Source of the DNA: Bog-756 sp963734395
GTDB lineage: Bacteria; Actinomycetota; Acidimicrobiia; Acidimicrobiales; RAAP-2
Length of the DNA stretch: 64,000 nt
Assembly: GCA_963734395.1 (NCBI GenBank)
Contig: CAVTGY010000003.1
Span: 558,001 to 622,000, forward strand
Direction: 5' to 3'
This document shows positions 9,968 to 18,122 of the stretch, piece by piece; within the stretch, counting starts at the first letter, position 1; every line of letters begins with the position of its first letter. The notes beneath the pieces are model-generated. The model saw nothing but the letters and a program-made list of their open reading frames with translations, was not told the DNA's origin and made no database searches. A program made the position numbers and the translations under genes.

Positions 9968-10857
9968 CCGTGACCGTCACCAACTCCGGACCGGACGGCG
10001 CCATGGGTGGGGATCCGCCTGCGCTGGCGGCCAGCGACGTCACCGTCAGCTTCGGCGGACTGACCGCACTCTCCTTGGTGACGGTCGATGTCAGACGGGG
10101 GAGCATCGTCGGTCTGGTCGGACCCAACGGTGCCGGGAAGTCGACGCTCCTCGGGGTGCTGTCCGGGCTCCTCCGTCCCGACTCGGGAAGGGTCTGGCTG
10201 CAGGGCGACGACGTGACCGACATCTCCGCCCGGTTGCGGGCAACCCGGGGTCTGGCCCGGACGTTCCAGCAGCCCGAGCTGTTCATGGGCCTGACGGTTC
10301 GAGAGCATCTGGTGCTGGCCTACCGGGCGCGGGTGGTCCCCCATCGGATGTGGCGGGACATGCTCGATCCCCGTGCCCTGTTCATCAGCTCACCGGGGGA
10401 GGAGGAGAAGGTCGACGGCCTGCTCGAGCTCCTCCATCTGACCCAGGTGGCCAAGGCCCCGGTGGCAGCGCTTCCCCTGGGTGTCGTCCGGCTGGTCGAG
10501 GTGGGCCGCGCCCTGGCCACCGAGCCGCGGGTCCTTCTCCTCGACGAGCCGCTCTCCGGACTCGACCTCCACGGGACGGAGAACCTGATCACCGTATTCC
10601 GGAGGATCGTCGACCAGAGCGACGACGGGCTCTCCCTGGTCATCGTGGAGCACGACGTAGCGGCCGTGCTCGCACTGTCGGACTCGGTGGTGGTCCTTGA
10701 CTTCGGCCAGCGAATCGCGGTGGGGACTCCCGAGGAGGTCCGCAGTGATCCAGCGGTGCGCGCCGCCTACCTCGGAGATGCTGAGCCGCCGCAGCGGGTC
10801 AACACCGTCCAACCACTGCCTGGTCCCCGATCCCGCCCCGAGGGTGACGACCGATGA
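9964..10857 (+). CDS. livG: Branched-chain amino acid-type ABC transporter ATP-binding protein LivG
   Basis: ATPase of the importer, about 297 aa. Walker A is GPNGAGKST. The LivG-type degenerate signature is LPLGVVRLVEVGRAL. Walker B is VLLLDEPLSGLD, and the switch histidine is in VIVEHD. I place the start at the GTG at 9964, which overlaps the permease TGA by four bases. As assembled the frame is fused to the permease, probably through a one-base insertion. The stop overlaps the LivF ATG (ATGA). Confidence 0.88.
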   Translation: MTVTVTNSGPDGAMGGDPPALAASDVTVSFGGLTALSLVTVDVRRGSIVGLVGPNGAGKSTLLGVLSGLLRPDSGRVWLQGDDVTDISARLRATRGLARTFQQPELFMGLTVREHLVLAYRARVVPHRMWRDMLDPRALFISSPGEEEKVDGLLELLHLTQVAKAPVAALPLGVVRLVEVGRALATEPRVLLLDEPLSGLDLHGTENLITVFRRIVDQSDDGLSLVIVEHDVAAVLALSDSVVVLDFGQRIAVGTPEEVRSDPAVRAAYLGDAEPPQRVNTVQPLPGPRSRPEGDDR

Positions 10858-11603
10858 CCCACCCTCTGCTCGAGGTGGTGGACCTCGACGTCCGTTACGG
10901 CCCATCCCAGGCGCTGTTCGGGGTCTCCATCGGTGTGGCGCCGGGATCCGTCCTGGCCATCCTGGGCGTGAACGGGGCCGGGAAGAGCACCTTCGCCCGT
11001 ACCGTGTCAGGCCTGGTGCCACCGACCTCCGGCCGGGTCACTTTCGACGGACACGACATCACCCGGCTGCCGGCCCACCGAATTCGCCGGCTCGGGTTGA
11101 CCTACATCCCCGAAGGGCGCGGCATCTTCCCCGGACTGTCGGTGACCGACAACCTGCGCATGGCGGTCGCCCAGGAGCCCCGCAATGCGCGGGGCCAGGC
11201 CATCGAGCGTGCCATCGAGCGCTTCCCGGTGCTGGGCAAGCGTCCGTCGCAGCGTGCCGGGAGCCTGTCCGGTGGCGAGCAGCAGATGCTGGCGCTGGCC
11301 CGGGCGTTCGCCGTCTCGCCGAAGTTGATCATTGCCGACGAGCTTTCACTCGGCCTGGCTCCGGCGGTGACCGAGTCGGTGTTCGAGAGCCTCGACCAGG
11401 CTCGCAGCTCCGGGATCACGGTCGTGCTCAGCGAGCAGTTCGTCCACCGGGCGCTGACCATGGCGGACAGCTGCGTCATCCTTACCCGCGGCCGGGTCGG
11501 CTGGGCCGGGCCTGCATCGGAGGCCGGCCAGGAGGTCCTGGACCGGTATCTGGGCGAGGCGGAACCCGGGTTGACCCCGGTGGCGGCGGGAGGGGGGAAG
11601 TAG
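10854..11603 (+). CDS. livF: Branched-chain amino acid-type ABC transporter ATP-binding protein LivF
   Basis: Second ATPase of the importer, 249 aa. Walker A is GVNGAGKST, the signature LSGGEQQMLALARA, and the Walker B region IIADELSLGLAP. The conserved LivF stretch YIPEGRGIFPGLSV is present. It overlaps LivG by four bases and leads into the substrate-binding lipoprotein gene after 120 bp. With LivHM and LivG it forms a complete HAAT-family import ATPase pair. Confidence 0.94.
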   Translation: MTHPLLEVVDLDVRYGPSQALFGVSIGVAPGSVLAILGVNGAGKSTFARTVSGLVPPTSGRVTFDGHDITRLPAHRIRRLGLTYIPEGRGIFPGLSVTDNLRMAVAQEPRNARGQAIERAIERFPVLGKRPSQRAGSLSGGEQQMLALARAFAVSPKLIIADELSLGLAPAVTESVFESLDQARSSGITVVLSEQFVHRALTMADSCVILTRGRVGWAGPASEAGQEVLDRYLGEAEPGLTPVAAGGGK

Positions 11604-11686
11604 CCGGCCCGGCGCGGTGGACGTTGCCGCACAGTCGTGGTCGCGCTGCTGCACAGGATCACACCTGCAAAATCGTCATCAATCAT

Positions 11687-11714
11687 CCATTATCAATTAG
11701 CCATTATCAAATAG
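11687..11714 (+). repeat. Adjacent 14-bp A/T-rich tandem repeat before livK
   Basis: Two adjoining copies, CCATTATCAATTAG (11687-11700) and CCATTATCAAATAG (11701-11714), differ at one base. They sit in an A/T-rich island between LivF and the substrate-binding protein, and the second copy runs into the AGGAGG ribosome site. The position suggests an unstructured leader or activator site that raises livK expression over the ATPases; this is inferred. Confidence 0.6.
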
Positions 11715-11723
11715 GAGGAACAA

Positions 11724-13031
11724 ATGTTCAGAAGTCGGACCAAGACCGGGGTACTCCTGGCCGCTGCCCTCGGGCTGCCCCTTGCGCTGGCGGGGTGCTC
11801 GAGCGGAGGTTCGTCGACGGCAACCACTTCCTCGACCGCCTCGACCAGCTCGACCGCCTCGACGTCAGCAACCAAGGCGGCGACCGGATCGCCGATCACC
11901 ATCGCCTACATCAGCTCGCTCACCGGTGAGGGAGCATCCCAGGACGGCTCGTCGCCCCCCGGGTTCACTGCCCGCATCGACCTGCAGAACGCCGAGGGCG
12001 GCATCGACGGACACAAGCTGGTCCCGATGATCATCGACGACCAGACCAGCCCGTCCGAGATCGACACCGCCGTGCAGAGTGCGGTATCCAATGCCTTCGG
12101 GATCGTCTCCCAGAGCCCGCTGTTCTTCCTGGCTGCCAAGTACCCCCAGCAGGCTGGCGTGCCGGTCACCGGCTCCTACGATGATGGTCCGGAGTGGGGC
12201 ACCCAGCCCTACACCAACATGTTCGCCTCCGACAACGGCAGTGTGAACCCGAGCTATCCGGTCAATACCCAGATCGGCGACTTCCTGTTCCAGCACGGCG
12301 GGACCATTCTGGGTTCCTACGGCTACAGCATCTCGCCGTCCTCGAGTCGTGCGGCCATCGGCACCGCCCGATCGTTCGAGCATGCCGGGGGCAAGACCGG
12401 GGTCCTCGACACCACCGTCCCCTTCGGCGGCGTGGACTTCACCAGCGCGGCCCTGGTGGCCAAGCAGCACGACATCAACGCGCTTTCGCCTGACCTCGAC
12501 AACAACTCCAACTACGCACTGGCCACCGCGCTCGAGCAGGCCGGGGTCAAGCTGAAGGCCGTCCTGTTCGCCACCGGCTACGAGCCCGACACCATCGGTT
12601 CCCCGGTGTGGAACACCCTGCAGGGGGACTACTTCCTGGCCCTGTTCCGCCCCTTCTCGCTGCCCAACGCCGGCACCATGCAGATGCAGGCGGCCATGGA
12701 GAAGTATGCCAACTTCACGCCCACCCAGTTCCCGACCTTCGGCCAGTACGAAGCGTGGGCCGGGGCGGACCTGATGATCAAAGGTCTCCTTCTGGCCGGC
12801 CCCAACCCGACACGGTCGGCGGTCATCAAGGACCTGAGGGGAATCACCTCCTACAACGCCAACGGCCTCCTGCCGGTGACCCACGACTACTCGACCAACT
12901 TCGGGAAGAACCCGCCCGAGACCTGCGCATGGATCATGAAGGCGGAGAAGACCGGGTTCGCGCTCAACTCCCCGACCCCGGCCTGCGGCACGGACCTCCC
13001 GCACACCGCGACGGCAAGCAGTTCCTCGTAG
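11724..13031 (+). CDS. livK: ABC transporter substrate-binding lipoprotein (LivK/Leu-Ile-Val-binding type)
   Basis: 435-aa periplasmic-binding-fold type I protein anchored as a lipoprotein. The lipobox LALAGC places the lipidated cysteine at residue 25, followed by a Ser/Thr-rich tether to about residue 60. The fold starts ITIAYISSLTGEGA. The AGGAGG site is strong (11713-11718). Homologues in catabolic clusters bind aromatic acids, amides or urea as often as amino acids, so the ligand is open. Location next to oxygenases favours a catabolic substrate. Confidence 0.92.
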   Translation: MFRSRTKTGVLLAAALGLPLALAGCSSGGSSTATTSSTASTSSTASTSATKAATGSPITIAYISSLTGEGASQDGSSPPGFTARIDLQNAEGGIDGHKLVPMIIDDQTSPSEIDTAVQSAVSNAFGIVSQSPLFFLAAKYPQQAGVPVTGSYDDGPEWGTQPYTNMFASDNGSVNPSYPVNTQIGDFLFQHGGTILGSYGYSISPSSSRAAIGTARSFEHAGGKTGVLDTTVPFGGVDFTSAALVAKQHDINALSPDLDNNSNYALATALEQAGVKLKAVLFATGYEPDTIGSPVWNTLQGDYFLALFRPFSLPNAGTMQMQAAMEKYANFTPTQFPTFGQYEAWAGADLMIKGLLLAGPNPTRSAVIKDLRGITSYNANGLLPVTHDYSTNFGKNPPETCAWIMKAEKTGFALNSPTPACGTDLPHTATASSSS

Positions 13032-13034
13032 ACC

Positions 13035-13229
13035 ATGCGCGTGGTCGTGAACATGGATCTGTGTGAGAGCAATGCCCTGTGTCAGGGTGCGGCACCGGAC
13101 ATCTTCGAAGTCGACGATGAAGACAACCTGATCGTCCTCGACGAGACGCCCGAGGAGTCGGCCCGCGACCGGCTCCTCGAGGCGGTCCGGGTCTGCCCGA
13201 AGCAGGCCATCTCGATCGAGGAGCAGTGA
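13035..13229 (+). CDS. 3Fe-4S ferredoxin of the P450/oxygenase-associated type
   Basis: 64-aa ferredoxin with C10-x5-C16 and C54-P. The middle position of the cluster motif (CESNALC) is not cysteine, so a [3Fe-4S] cluster is expected, as in ferredoxins feeding actinobacterial P450s. It starts 3 bp after livK without an obvious ribosome site, probably by coupling. The only P450 in the window is 37 kb away. The nearer Rieske oxygenase is another possible partner. Confidence 0.9.
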   Translation: MRVVVNMDLCESNALCQGAAPDIFEVDDEDNLIVLDETPEESARDRLLEAVRVCPKQAISIEEQ

Positions 13230-13265
13230 CGCCGGCCTGAGTCGACGTCGAGGATCGCGCACCAC

Positions 13266-13280
13266 GGAAACGGCGTTTCC
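13266..13280. promoter_or_regulatory. 15-bp palindrome upstream of a small-protein/acyl-CoA ligase operon
   Basis: GGAAACG and CGTTTCC flank one G, a perfect odd-centred inverted repeat. It lies 36 bp after the ferredoxin stop and about 97 bp before the next start. It could be an operator. It has no T-run. Confidence 0.35.
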
Positions 13281-13376
13281 CCACCGGAGAGCGGTTTTGC
13301 GTGCGCCGGTGCCGCATGGGATGCTGCCGACCACAATGGTGTCCCGTCGGATGGGACGGCAAGAGGGAGGACGTCA

Positions 13377-13691
13377 GTGGCAGTCGAGCTGAAGCCCGGG
13401 GCGAGGTTCCGGTCTGCAGTCTGTGATACCGAGGTTGTCGTGATCAAGGCTCCGGCCGGTGCGGTCGACCTGTTGTGCGGCGGTCACCCGGTCATTCCCA
13501 TCGGCGACGAACCGCCCGCCGGCCTGTCGGCGGAGCCGGGATTCGACAAGGGCACGCTGATCGGCAAGCGCTACACGGACGAGTCCGACCAGCTCGAGCT
13601 CCTGTGCTCAAAGGGCGGGACGTCGTCGTTGTCGGTCGGCGCGGCGCTTCTCGTGTTCAAGAGCCCGAAGCCACTTCCTTCTTCCGACTGA
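13377..13691 (+). CDS. Small conserved hypothetical protein preceding an acyl-CoA ligase
   Basis: 104 aa, GTG start preceded by GGGAGGACG. No catalytic motif is visible. Cysteines at about residues 16, 34 and 77, and the phrase LELLCSKGGTSSLSVGAALL near the C-terminus, suggest a compact beta-rich or metal-binding fold. It lies 6 bp before the acyl-CoA ligase, so they are co-transcribed. The function is unknown. Confidence 0.7.
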   Translation: MAVELKPGARFRSAVCDTEVVVIKAPAGAVDLLCGGHPVIPIGDEPPAGLSAEPGFDKGTLIGKRYTDESDQLELLCSKGGTSSLSVGAALLVFKSPKPLPSSD

Positions 13692-13697
13692 CCGACC

Positions 13698-15197
13698 GTG
13701 CATGTCGGGATGCTCCTCCAGATGGCTGCGGACGGCATGGGCGAGCGGATCGCGCTCGGATCGCGGACCGCGGGCCTCACCATCGCCGAAATGGCCTCAC
13801 GGGCCCGCCGGGCCGGCACGGTCCTGGCGGACGTGCCCGGCGAGCGGGTGGTGCTCGTCGACCTCAACTCCGAGGCATTCCCCATTGCCCTGTTCGGTGC
13901 CACCCTGGCCGGCAAGCCGTTCATCCCGATCAACTACCGCATCACCGACGAACAGCTGCGCGACCTGGTCTTGCGCACGGCGCCGGCGACGGTCATCTGC
14001 GGGGAGGGGGTCGCCGACCGCCTCGGAGCAATCCCGGGGATCGAGATCCTCGGGCGCGCTGCGTTCCTGGAGCGGGTGGCCGATCCTTCGGTGCCTGAGG
14101 CCGATCCCTACAGTGGCGATCCAGACAGTGTCGCCGTCCTTCTTTACACCAGCGGCACGACCGGCGCGCCCAAGGCCGCGGCACTCCGCAACCGCAACCT
14201 GACCTCCTATGTGATCTCGACCGTCGAGTTCGCCGGCGCCGGCGAGGACGAGGCGGCCATCGTGAGCGTGCCGCCGTACCACATCGCCGGAATCTCGTCG
14301 GTGCTTTCGTCGACCTATTCCGGGCGCCGGGTTGTCCACCTCGAGACGTTCGAGCCGCAAACCTGGGTCGACCTGGTGCGGGCCGAGTCGGTGACCCACG
14401 CCATGGTGGTCCCGACCATGCTCAATCGCATCCTCGAGGTGATTGCCGCCGACGGCGGTGGGATCCCGTCGTTGCGGTCGCTCTCGTACGGAGGGGGGCC
14501 GATGCCTCTGTCGGTGATCGAGCGGGCGATGGACCTGCTGCCCGATGTCGGACTGGTCAATGCCTATGGGCTCACCGAAACGGCCAGCACCATCGCCCTG
14601 CTGGGACCCGATGAGCACCGTGAGGCCTACGCCAGCGAGGATCCCGCGGTCCGGGCCCGCCTGGCATCGGTGGGCCGGCCCCTCCCGACCGTGGAGGTGG
14701 TGGTGCGCGCCGACGGCACCCTTCTGTCCCCGGGCGAGCGGGGTGAGATCTGGGTGAGGGGCGAGCAGGTGGCCGGGGAGTACGAAGGGCTCGGAGCGGG
14801 ACCGGTCGACGGCTGGTTCAACACCCGGGACGAGGGCCACCTGGACGAGGCGGGCTACCTCTTCGTCCACGGTCGGCTCGACGACGTCATCGTCCGGGGA
14901 GGCGAGAATCTCTCCCCGGGGGAGATCGAGACCGTGCTGATGGACTACCCGGGGGTGGACGCTGCCGCCGTGGTCGGCATCCCCGACCCCGACTGGGGGG
15001 AGAAGGTGGTCGCCGCGGTGGTGCCGGTCGACGGCGCCGTAATTGATGAGGACGGACTGCGCAGCTTCGTGCGGGCCACCCTGCGATCGACCAAGACGCC
15101 CGAGCGGATCGAGATCAGGGACGAACTGCCCTACAGCGAGACGGGCAAGCTGCTCCGTCGGGTCCTCCGGGGGGAACTGGCTGACCGGTTCGGCTGA
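13698..15197 (+). CDS. Acyl-CoA ligase (class I adenylate-forming enzyme, FadD-like)
   Basis: 499-aa ATP-dependent ligase that activates a carboxylic acid to its CoA thioester. ATP loop YTSGTTGAPK; A5 motif NAYGLTET; hinge GRLDDVIVRGGENLSPGEIE; catalytic lysine in SETGKLLRR near the end. The GTG start closely follows the preceding small gene. Together with the importer and oxygenases it supports a catabolic route ending in CoA-bound intermediates. Substrate chain or ring type cannot be read from sequence alone. Confidence 0.92.
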   Translation: MHVGMLLQMAADGMGERIALGSRTAGLTIAEMASRARRAGTVLADVPGERVVLVDLNSEAFPIALFGATLAGKPFIPINYRITDEQLRDLVLRTAPATVICGEGVADRLGAIPGIEILGRAAFLERVADPSVPEADPYSGDPDSVAVLLYTSGTTGAPKAAALRNRNLTSYVISTVEFAGAGEDEAAIVSVPPYHIAGISSVLSSTYSGRRVVHLETFEPQTWVDLVRAESVTHAMVVPTMLNRILEVIAADGGGIPSLRSLSYGGGPMPLSVIERAMDLLPDVGLVNAYGLTETASTIALLGPDEHREAYASEDPAVRARLASVGRPLPTVEVVVRADGTLLSPGERGEIWVRGEQVAGEYEGLGAGPVDGWFNTRDEGHLDEAGYLFVHGRLDDVIVRGGENLSPGEIETVLMDYPGVDAAAVVGIPDPDWGEKVVAAVVPVDGAVIDEDGLRSFVRATLRSTKTPERIEIRDELPYSETGKLLRRVLRGELADRFG

Positions 15198-15203
15198 ACC
15201 ACA

Positions 15204-15370
15204 CCGGCGTTCAGCGGGACCCGCTTGCTCCCGGCGAGATCGACCACGTTGTCGCTGCCGCACTGTTCGGCGAGTTGTGGAGCGTGGAGACCTACGAGCG
15301 CCTGGTTGGCGACTGGCAGATCGAACAATCCGAGCGGGTCCCCCCGTTACCAGGGCATTCTGTCCGGCCG
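15204..15370 (+). pseudogene. Possible TetR-family C-terminal remnant
   Basis: One frame reads RLAPGEIDHVVAAALFGELWSVETYERLVGDW, which resembles the C-terminal ligand-domain helices of TetR regulators. There is no DNA-binding domain or start, and the frame loses character after about 15340. It may be a leftover of a regulator gene between the ligase and the copper monooxygenase, or chance. Apart from this I see nothing in the 249-bp gap. Confidence 0.3.
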
Positions 15371-15446
15371 TGGGTTAGCCTTCCCACCAGGCACACTCGG
15401 GCTGGGGTAACACGCCGAGTCGGTGCCAGGACGGGGACGAGAGACC

Positions 15447-16697
15447 ATGACCAATCGCATCAAGCACGCCGACAACCACGCTGCCAACGGAGCGGACGGG
15501 TCGTCACCAGGGCCCGTTCCGCCGAAGCGGCGGCGCCTGGCCGGCTCCAAGGGGATGCCGCGGGCCGTGATCGTGGCTATCGGCGTCGTGCTCATGGCGG
15601 GCGCTCTCGGCGCGGTGGCACTGGCGACTTCGGGGTCGACCGAGGCGAACCCGAGGTCGCAAACGCCTGTCTCCACCGTGTCGGTGGCGTCACCGAGGTA
15701 CAAGCCCCATGCGGCCGCGGGGGCGACCGACGACTACCACTGCAGCTTGGTCAACCCTCACATCACCCAGAACTCGTACGTGATCTCGAGCCAGTTCAAA
15801 CCGGGCAGTCCCGAGGTCCACCACGCCGTGCTCGCCCTGGTGCCCCCGGCAATGACAGCTCAGGCCATCGCCGCCAATGCGGCCACCAGCGGCGAGGGAT
15901 GGACGTGCTTCGGCGCGCCAGCGCTGCCCAGTGCGTCGCTCGCCGCTTTCATGAGCACCCCCTTCCTGAGCGTGTGGGCACCCGGGCACGGCGAAGACGT
16001 GCTCCCCAAGGGCACGGGGATCTCGCTGCCCAAGGGGAGTCTGGTGATCGAGCAGGTGCACTACAACCTGCTGGTGGGCGACAAGCCGGTCACGAACGGG
16101 CTCGTGCTGCACACGGTACCGATGTCCACGCCGCTGTTGCCGATGCAATCCCAATACCTGGTCGCCCCGCCGAACATCCCCTGCCCGGCCGGTGTGACTG
16201 GGCCGCTGTGCAACTATCAGGCGTCCCTCAACTACCTGAACCAGCGCTTCGGCTCCGGCGGCGTTCTGATGGCCAAGGGCATCGACCAGATATGTGGTGA
16301 AAACCCGAACGATCCGCCCGTCGGTGACACGGCCACGTGCACATGGAGGGTCGAATCGAACGGCTACATCGACAGGATCCAGCCGCACATGCACCTGTTG
16401 GGCGTCGGGTTCACGATGGTGCTCAATCCGGGGACGCCGCAAGCCAAGACCATCCTGAACGTCCCGAACTACAACTTCAACTACCAAAAGGCGTACAACG
16501 TGGCGCCCATCCCGGTGAGTCGTGGCGAGCAAGTACAGATCAACTGCAGCTACGACCCCCAGTTGGCGCAAGAGTTGCCGATCCTCCGCAAGGCGCCGCC
16601 GCATTTCGTCACGTTCGGCGACGGATCATCCGACGAGATGTGCGTGGGAGTCACGTGGCAGACGTCATCGCTGCCGAACTCCCACGACTCGCTCTGA
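15447..16697 (+). CDS. Membrane-anchored copper type II monooxygenase (PHM/DBM-like)
   Basis: 416 aa with a basic N-terminus, one TM helix (about 39-60) and an extracytoplasmic domain. All six copper ligands of the peptidylglycine hydroxylating monooxygenase fold appear in order: H125-H126 (EVHHAVLAL) and H205 (EQVHYNLL) for one copper, H314-x-H316 (PHMHLLG) and M398 (DEMCVG) for the other. Many cysteines suit an extracellular protein. The ATG at 15447 is an internal start chosen over an upstream GTG because the TM anchor follows normally. The reaction would be hydroxylation with an external reductant; the substrate is unknown. Confidence 0.75.
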   Translation: MTNRIKHADNHAANGADGSSPGPVPPKRRRLAGSKGMPRAVIVAIGVVLMAGALGAVALATSGSTEANPRSQTPVSTVSVASPRYKPHAAAGATDDYHCSLVNPHITQNSYVISSQFKPGSPEVHHAVLALVPPAMTAQAIAANAATSGEGWTCFGAPALPSASLAAFMSTPFLSVWAPGHGEDVLPKGTGISLPKGSLVIEQVHYNLLVGDKPVTNGLVLHTVPMSTPLLPMQSQYLVAPPNIPCPAGVTGPLCNYQASLNYLNQRFGSGGVLMAKGIDQICGENPNDPPVGDTATCTWRVESNGYIDRIQPHMHLLGVGFTMVLNPGTPQAKTILNVPNYNFNYQKAYNVAPIPVSRGEQVQINCSYDPQLAQELPILRKAPPHFVTFGDGSSDEMCVGVTWQTSSLPNSHDSL

Positions 16698-16823
16698 GCG
16701 ACCGACGCAGTCGCTGGAGGTCATCAATGAATCGATCGACCGCCACCTCGTATCGGCGATCAACAGAAGGATTGTCCGGCTTCACGTCGTAGGGGCAAGC
16801 GAGCCGGGCTCGGGATCGTCTAT

Positions 16824-17000
16824 CCCCACATGCTCCGGCCCGCCTTCATCATGCCGTCTCGACGCTGGAGTTCCCTTCGCGACGTCCAGATCGCTGCTCG
16901 CCACGCCGACCCGAGGACGACGACGATCTACGACCGGAGGCGGGGAACTTCGACCGCCATGCCGCTTACGCCGCGGTGGCCTTCGTGGCTGGCGAATGGA
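16824..17000 (+). pseudogene. Decayed tyrosine recombinase/integrase, 3' end only
   Basis: Fragments in alternating frames reconstruct an integrase C-terminus. PHMLRPAFIM carries the HxxR box, RLDAGVP is in a second frame, and LRDVQIAARHADPRTTTIYDRRRG returns to the first with the catalytic His and the nucleophile Tyr. NFDRHAAYAAVAFVAGE is in another frame. The shifts include losses as well as gains, unlike most indels in this window, so this is real decay. It marks the boundary between the catabolic block and the accessory region. The rest of the 407-bp gap holds nothing else I can identify. Confidence 0.6.
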
Positions 17001-17104
17001 TCAAACCCGTGGGAACAGATAAAGCAGCCGGGATGGGTCCGGCTCGCGGGCGTAGCGGAGCAAGCCGGTCCATGTGACGCAGAGGAGCGGTAGCTTGGAT
17101 TCCG

Positions 17105-17977
17105 ATGTTGCTCGTAGGGACGAAGCAGGGCCTTTTCGACCTGGACACGGGCCACACCGTTATCGACGGGCGCACCGTCACCGCCTTGGCACCTGGGCCC
17201 AGCGGATGGCACGCACTCCTCGACAAACAGGTCGTCATCCGCCTCGACGACGAAGAGGTCGCAACCGTCGGCGAATTACCCGCCGACGACGGCCAGAGCT
17301 TGGCTGTCCTGGCCAACGGAACCGTCGTCGTAGGCCGAACCAGTGCCCATCTTGCCATCGTCGGCGACCAGCTCGAGGAGGTCAGTGCTTTCGAACACGT
17401 GCCGGATCGAGACCGCTGGGGGAACCCGGCCAATGCGACGCCCGATACCCGGTCCATGGCGACCAGTGGAGACGATCTGTGGGTGAACGTCCACGTAGGT
17501 GGCCTGTGGCACTCAGGCGACCGAGGAGATAGCTGGCATGGGGTCATTGAACCCGGGGCCGACATTCACGAGGTGCGAGCGGCGAACGGATCGGTGGCCG
17601 TGGCGGCCGCAGTGGGATTCGGCTGGAGCGAGGACAGCGGGAAATCGTGGTCGTGGAACACTGAGGGACTCCACGACGGTTATCTGCGGGCTGTCTGCAT
17701 CGACGGCGAGGTCGCCTACGTTTCGGCGTCAGACGGGCCGTTCACAAAACGTGGCGCTGTGTACAGGGCACGGCGCGGGTCGGCGTTCGTCCGTTGTGAA
17801 GAGGGTCTGCCCGAATGGTTCCCAGACAACGTCGACACCGGGCACCTTGACGCTGCCGGCGGTCGTGCCGCCATTGGTTTCGGGGAGGAGGTCAATGTCT
17901 CTGAAGACGACGGTGAGTCGTGGCACGCCCACAAGGTTCCCGGCGTGATCACGGTGGTCCGCTTCGGGCAGAACTGA
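17105..17977 (+). CDS. BNR/Asp-box beta-propeller protein, cytoplasmic
   Basis: 290 aa with repeated Asp-box motifs SGDRGDSWHG, SEDSGKSWSW and SEDDGESWHA, typical of sialidase/Vps10-like propellers. There is no signal peptide or TM helix, and no sialidase catalytic RIP motif, so it is probably a structural or binding propeller. It stands alone; the first copy of a 41-bp stem-loop repeat begins 19 bp after the stop. The role is unknown. Confidence 0.8.
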   Translation: MLLVGTKQGLFDLDTGHTVIDGRTVTALAPGPSGWHALLDKQVVIRLDDEEVATVGELPADDGQSLAVLANGTVVVGRTSAHLAIVGDQLEEVSAFEHVPDRDRWGNPANATPDTRSMATSGDDLWVNVHVGGLWHSGDRGDSWHGVIEPGADIHEVRAANGSVAVAAAVGFGWSEDSGKSWSWNTEGLHDGYLRAVCIDGEVAYVSASDGPFTKRGAVYRARRGSAFVRCEEGLPEWFPDNVDTGHLDAAGGRAAIGFGEEVNVSEDDGESWHAHKVPGVITVVRFGQN

Positions 17978-17995
17978 GGACCCTCCCGCCGGACG

Positions 17996-18038
17996 GTGCC
18001 GGTAAGCCACGGTCGATGACTGACGCTCTCTCGGTGTC
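17996..18038 (+). repeat. Interspersed stem-loop repeat, copy A
   Basis: Begins GTGCCGGTAAGCCACGGTCG and continues GATGACTGACGCTCTCTCGG after the shared TCG. It matches copies B (18494) and C (31980) at roughly 85% by eye. The core GGTC, 7 nt, GAC(C) can form a small stem-loop. It lies 19 bp after a plus-strand stop codon. Confidence 0.65.
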
Positions 18039-18122
18039 ATTGGTCACGCCTGGCAAGCTCAATCGAGGTTGCAGACGTAGTGTCTGAACCAGGATGTACA
18101 AACCCTCACCGAGGGAGGTGCG

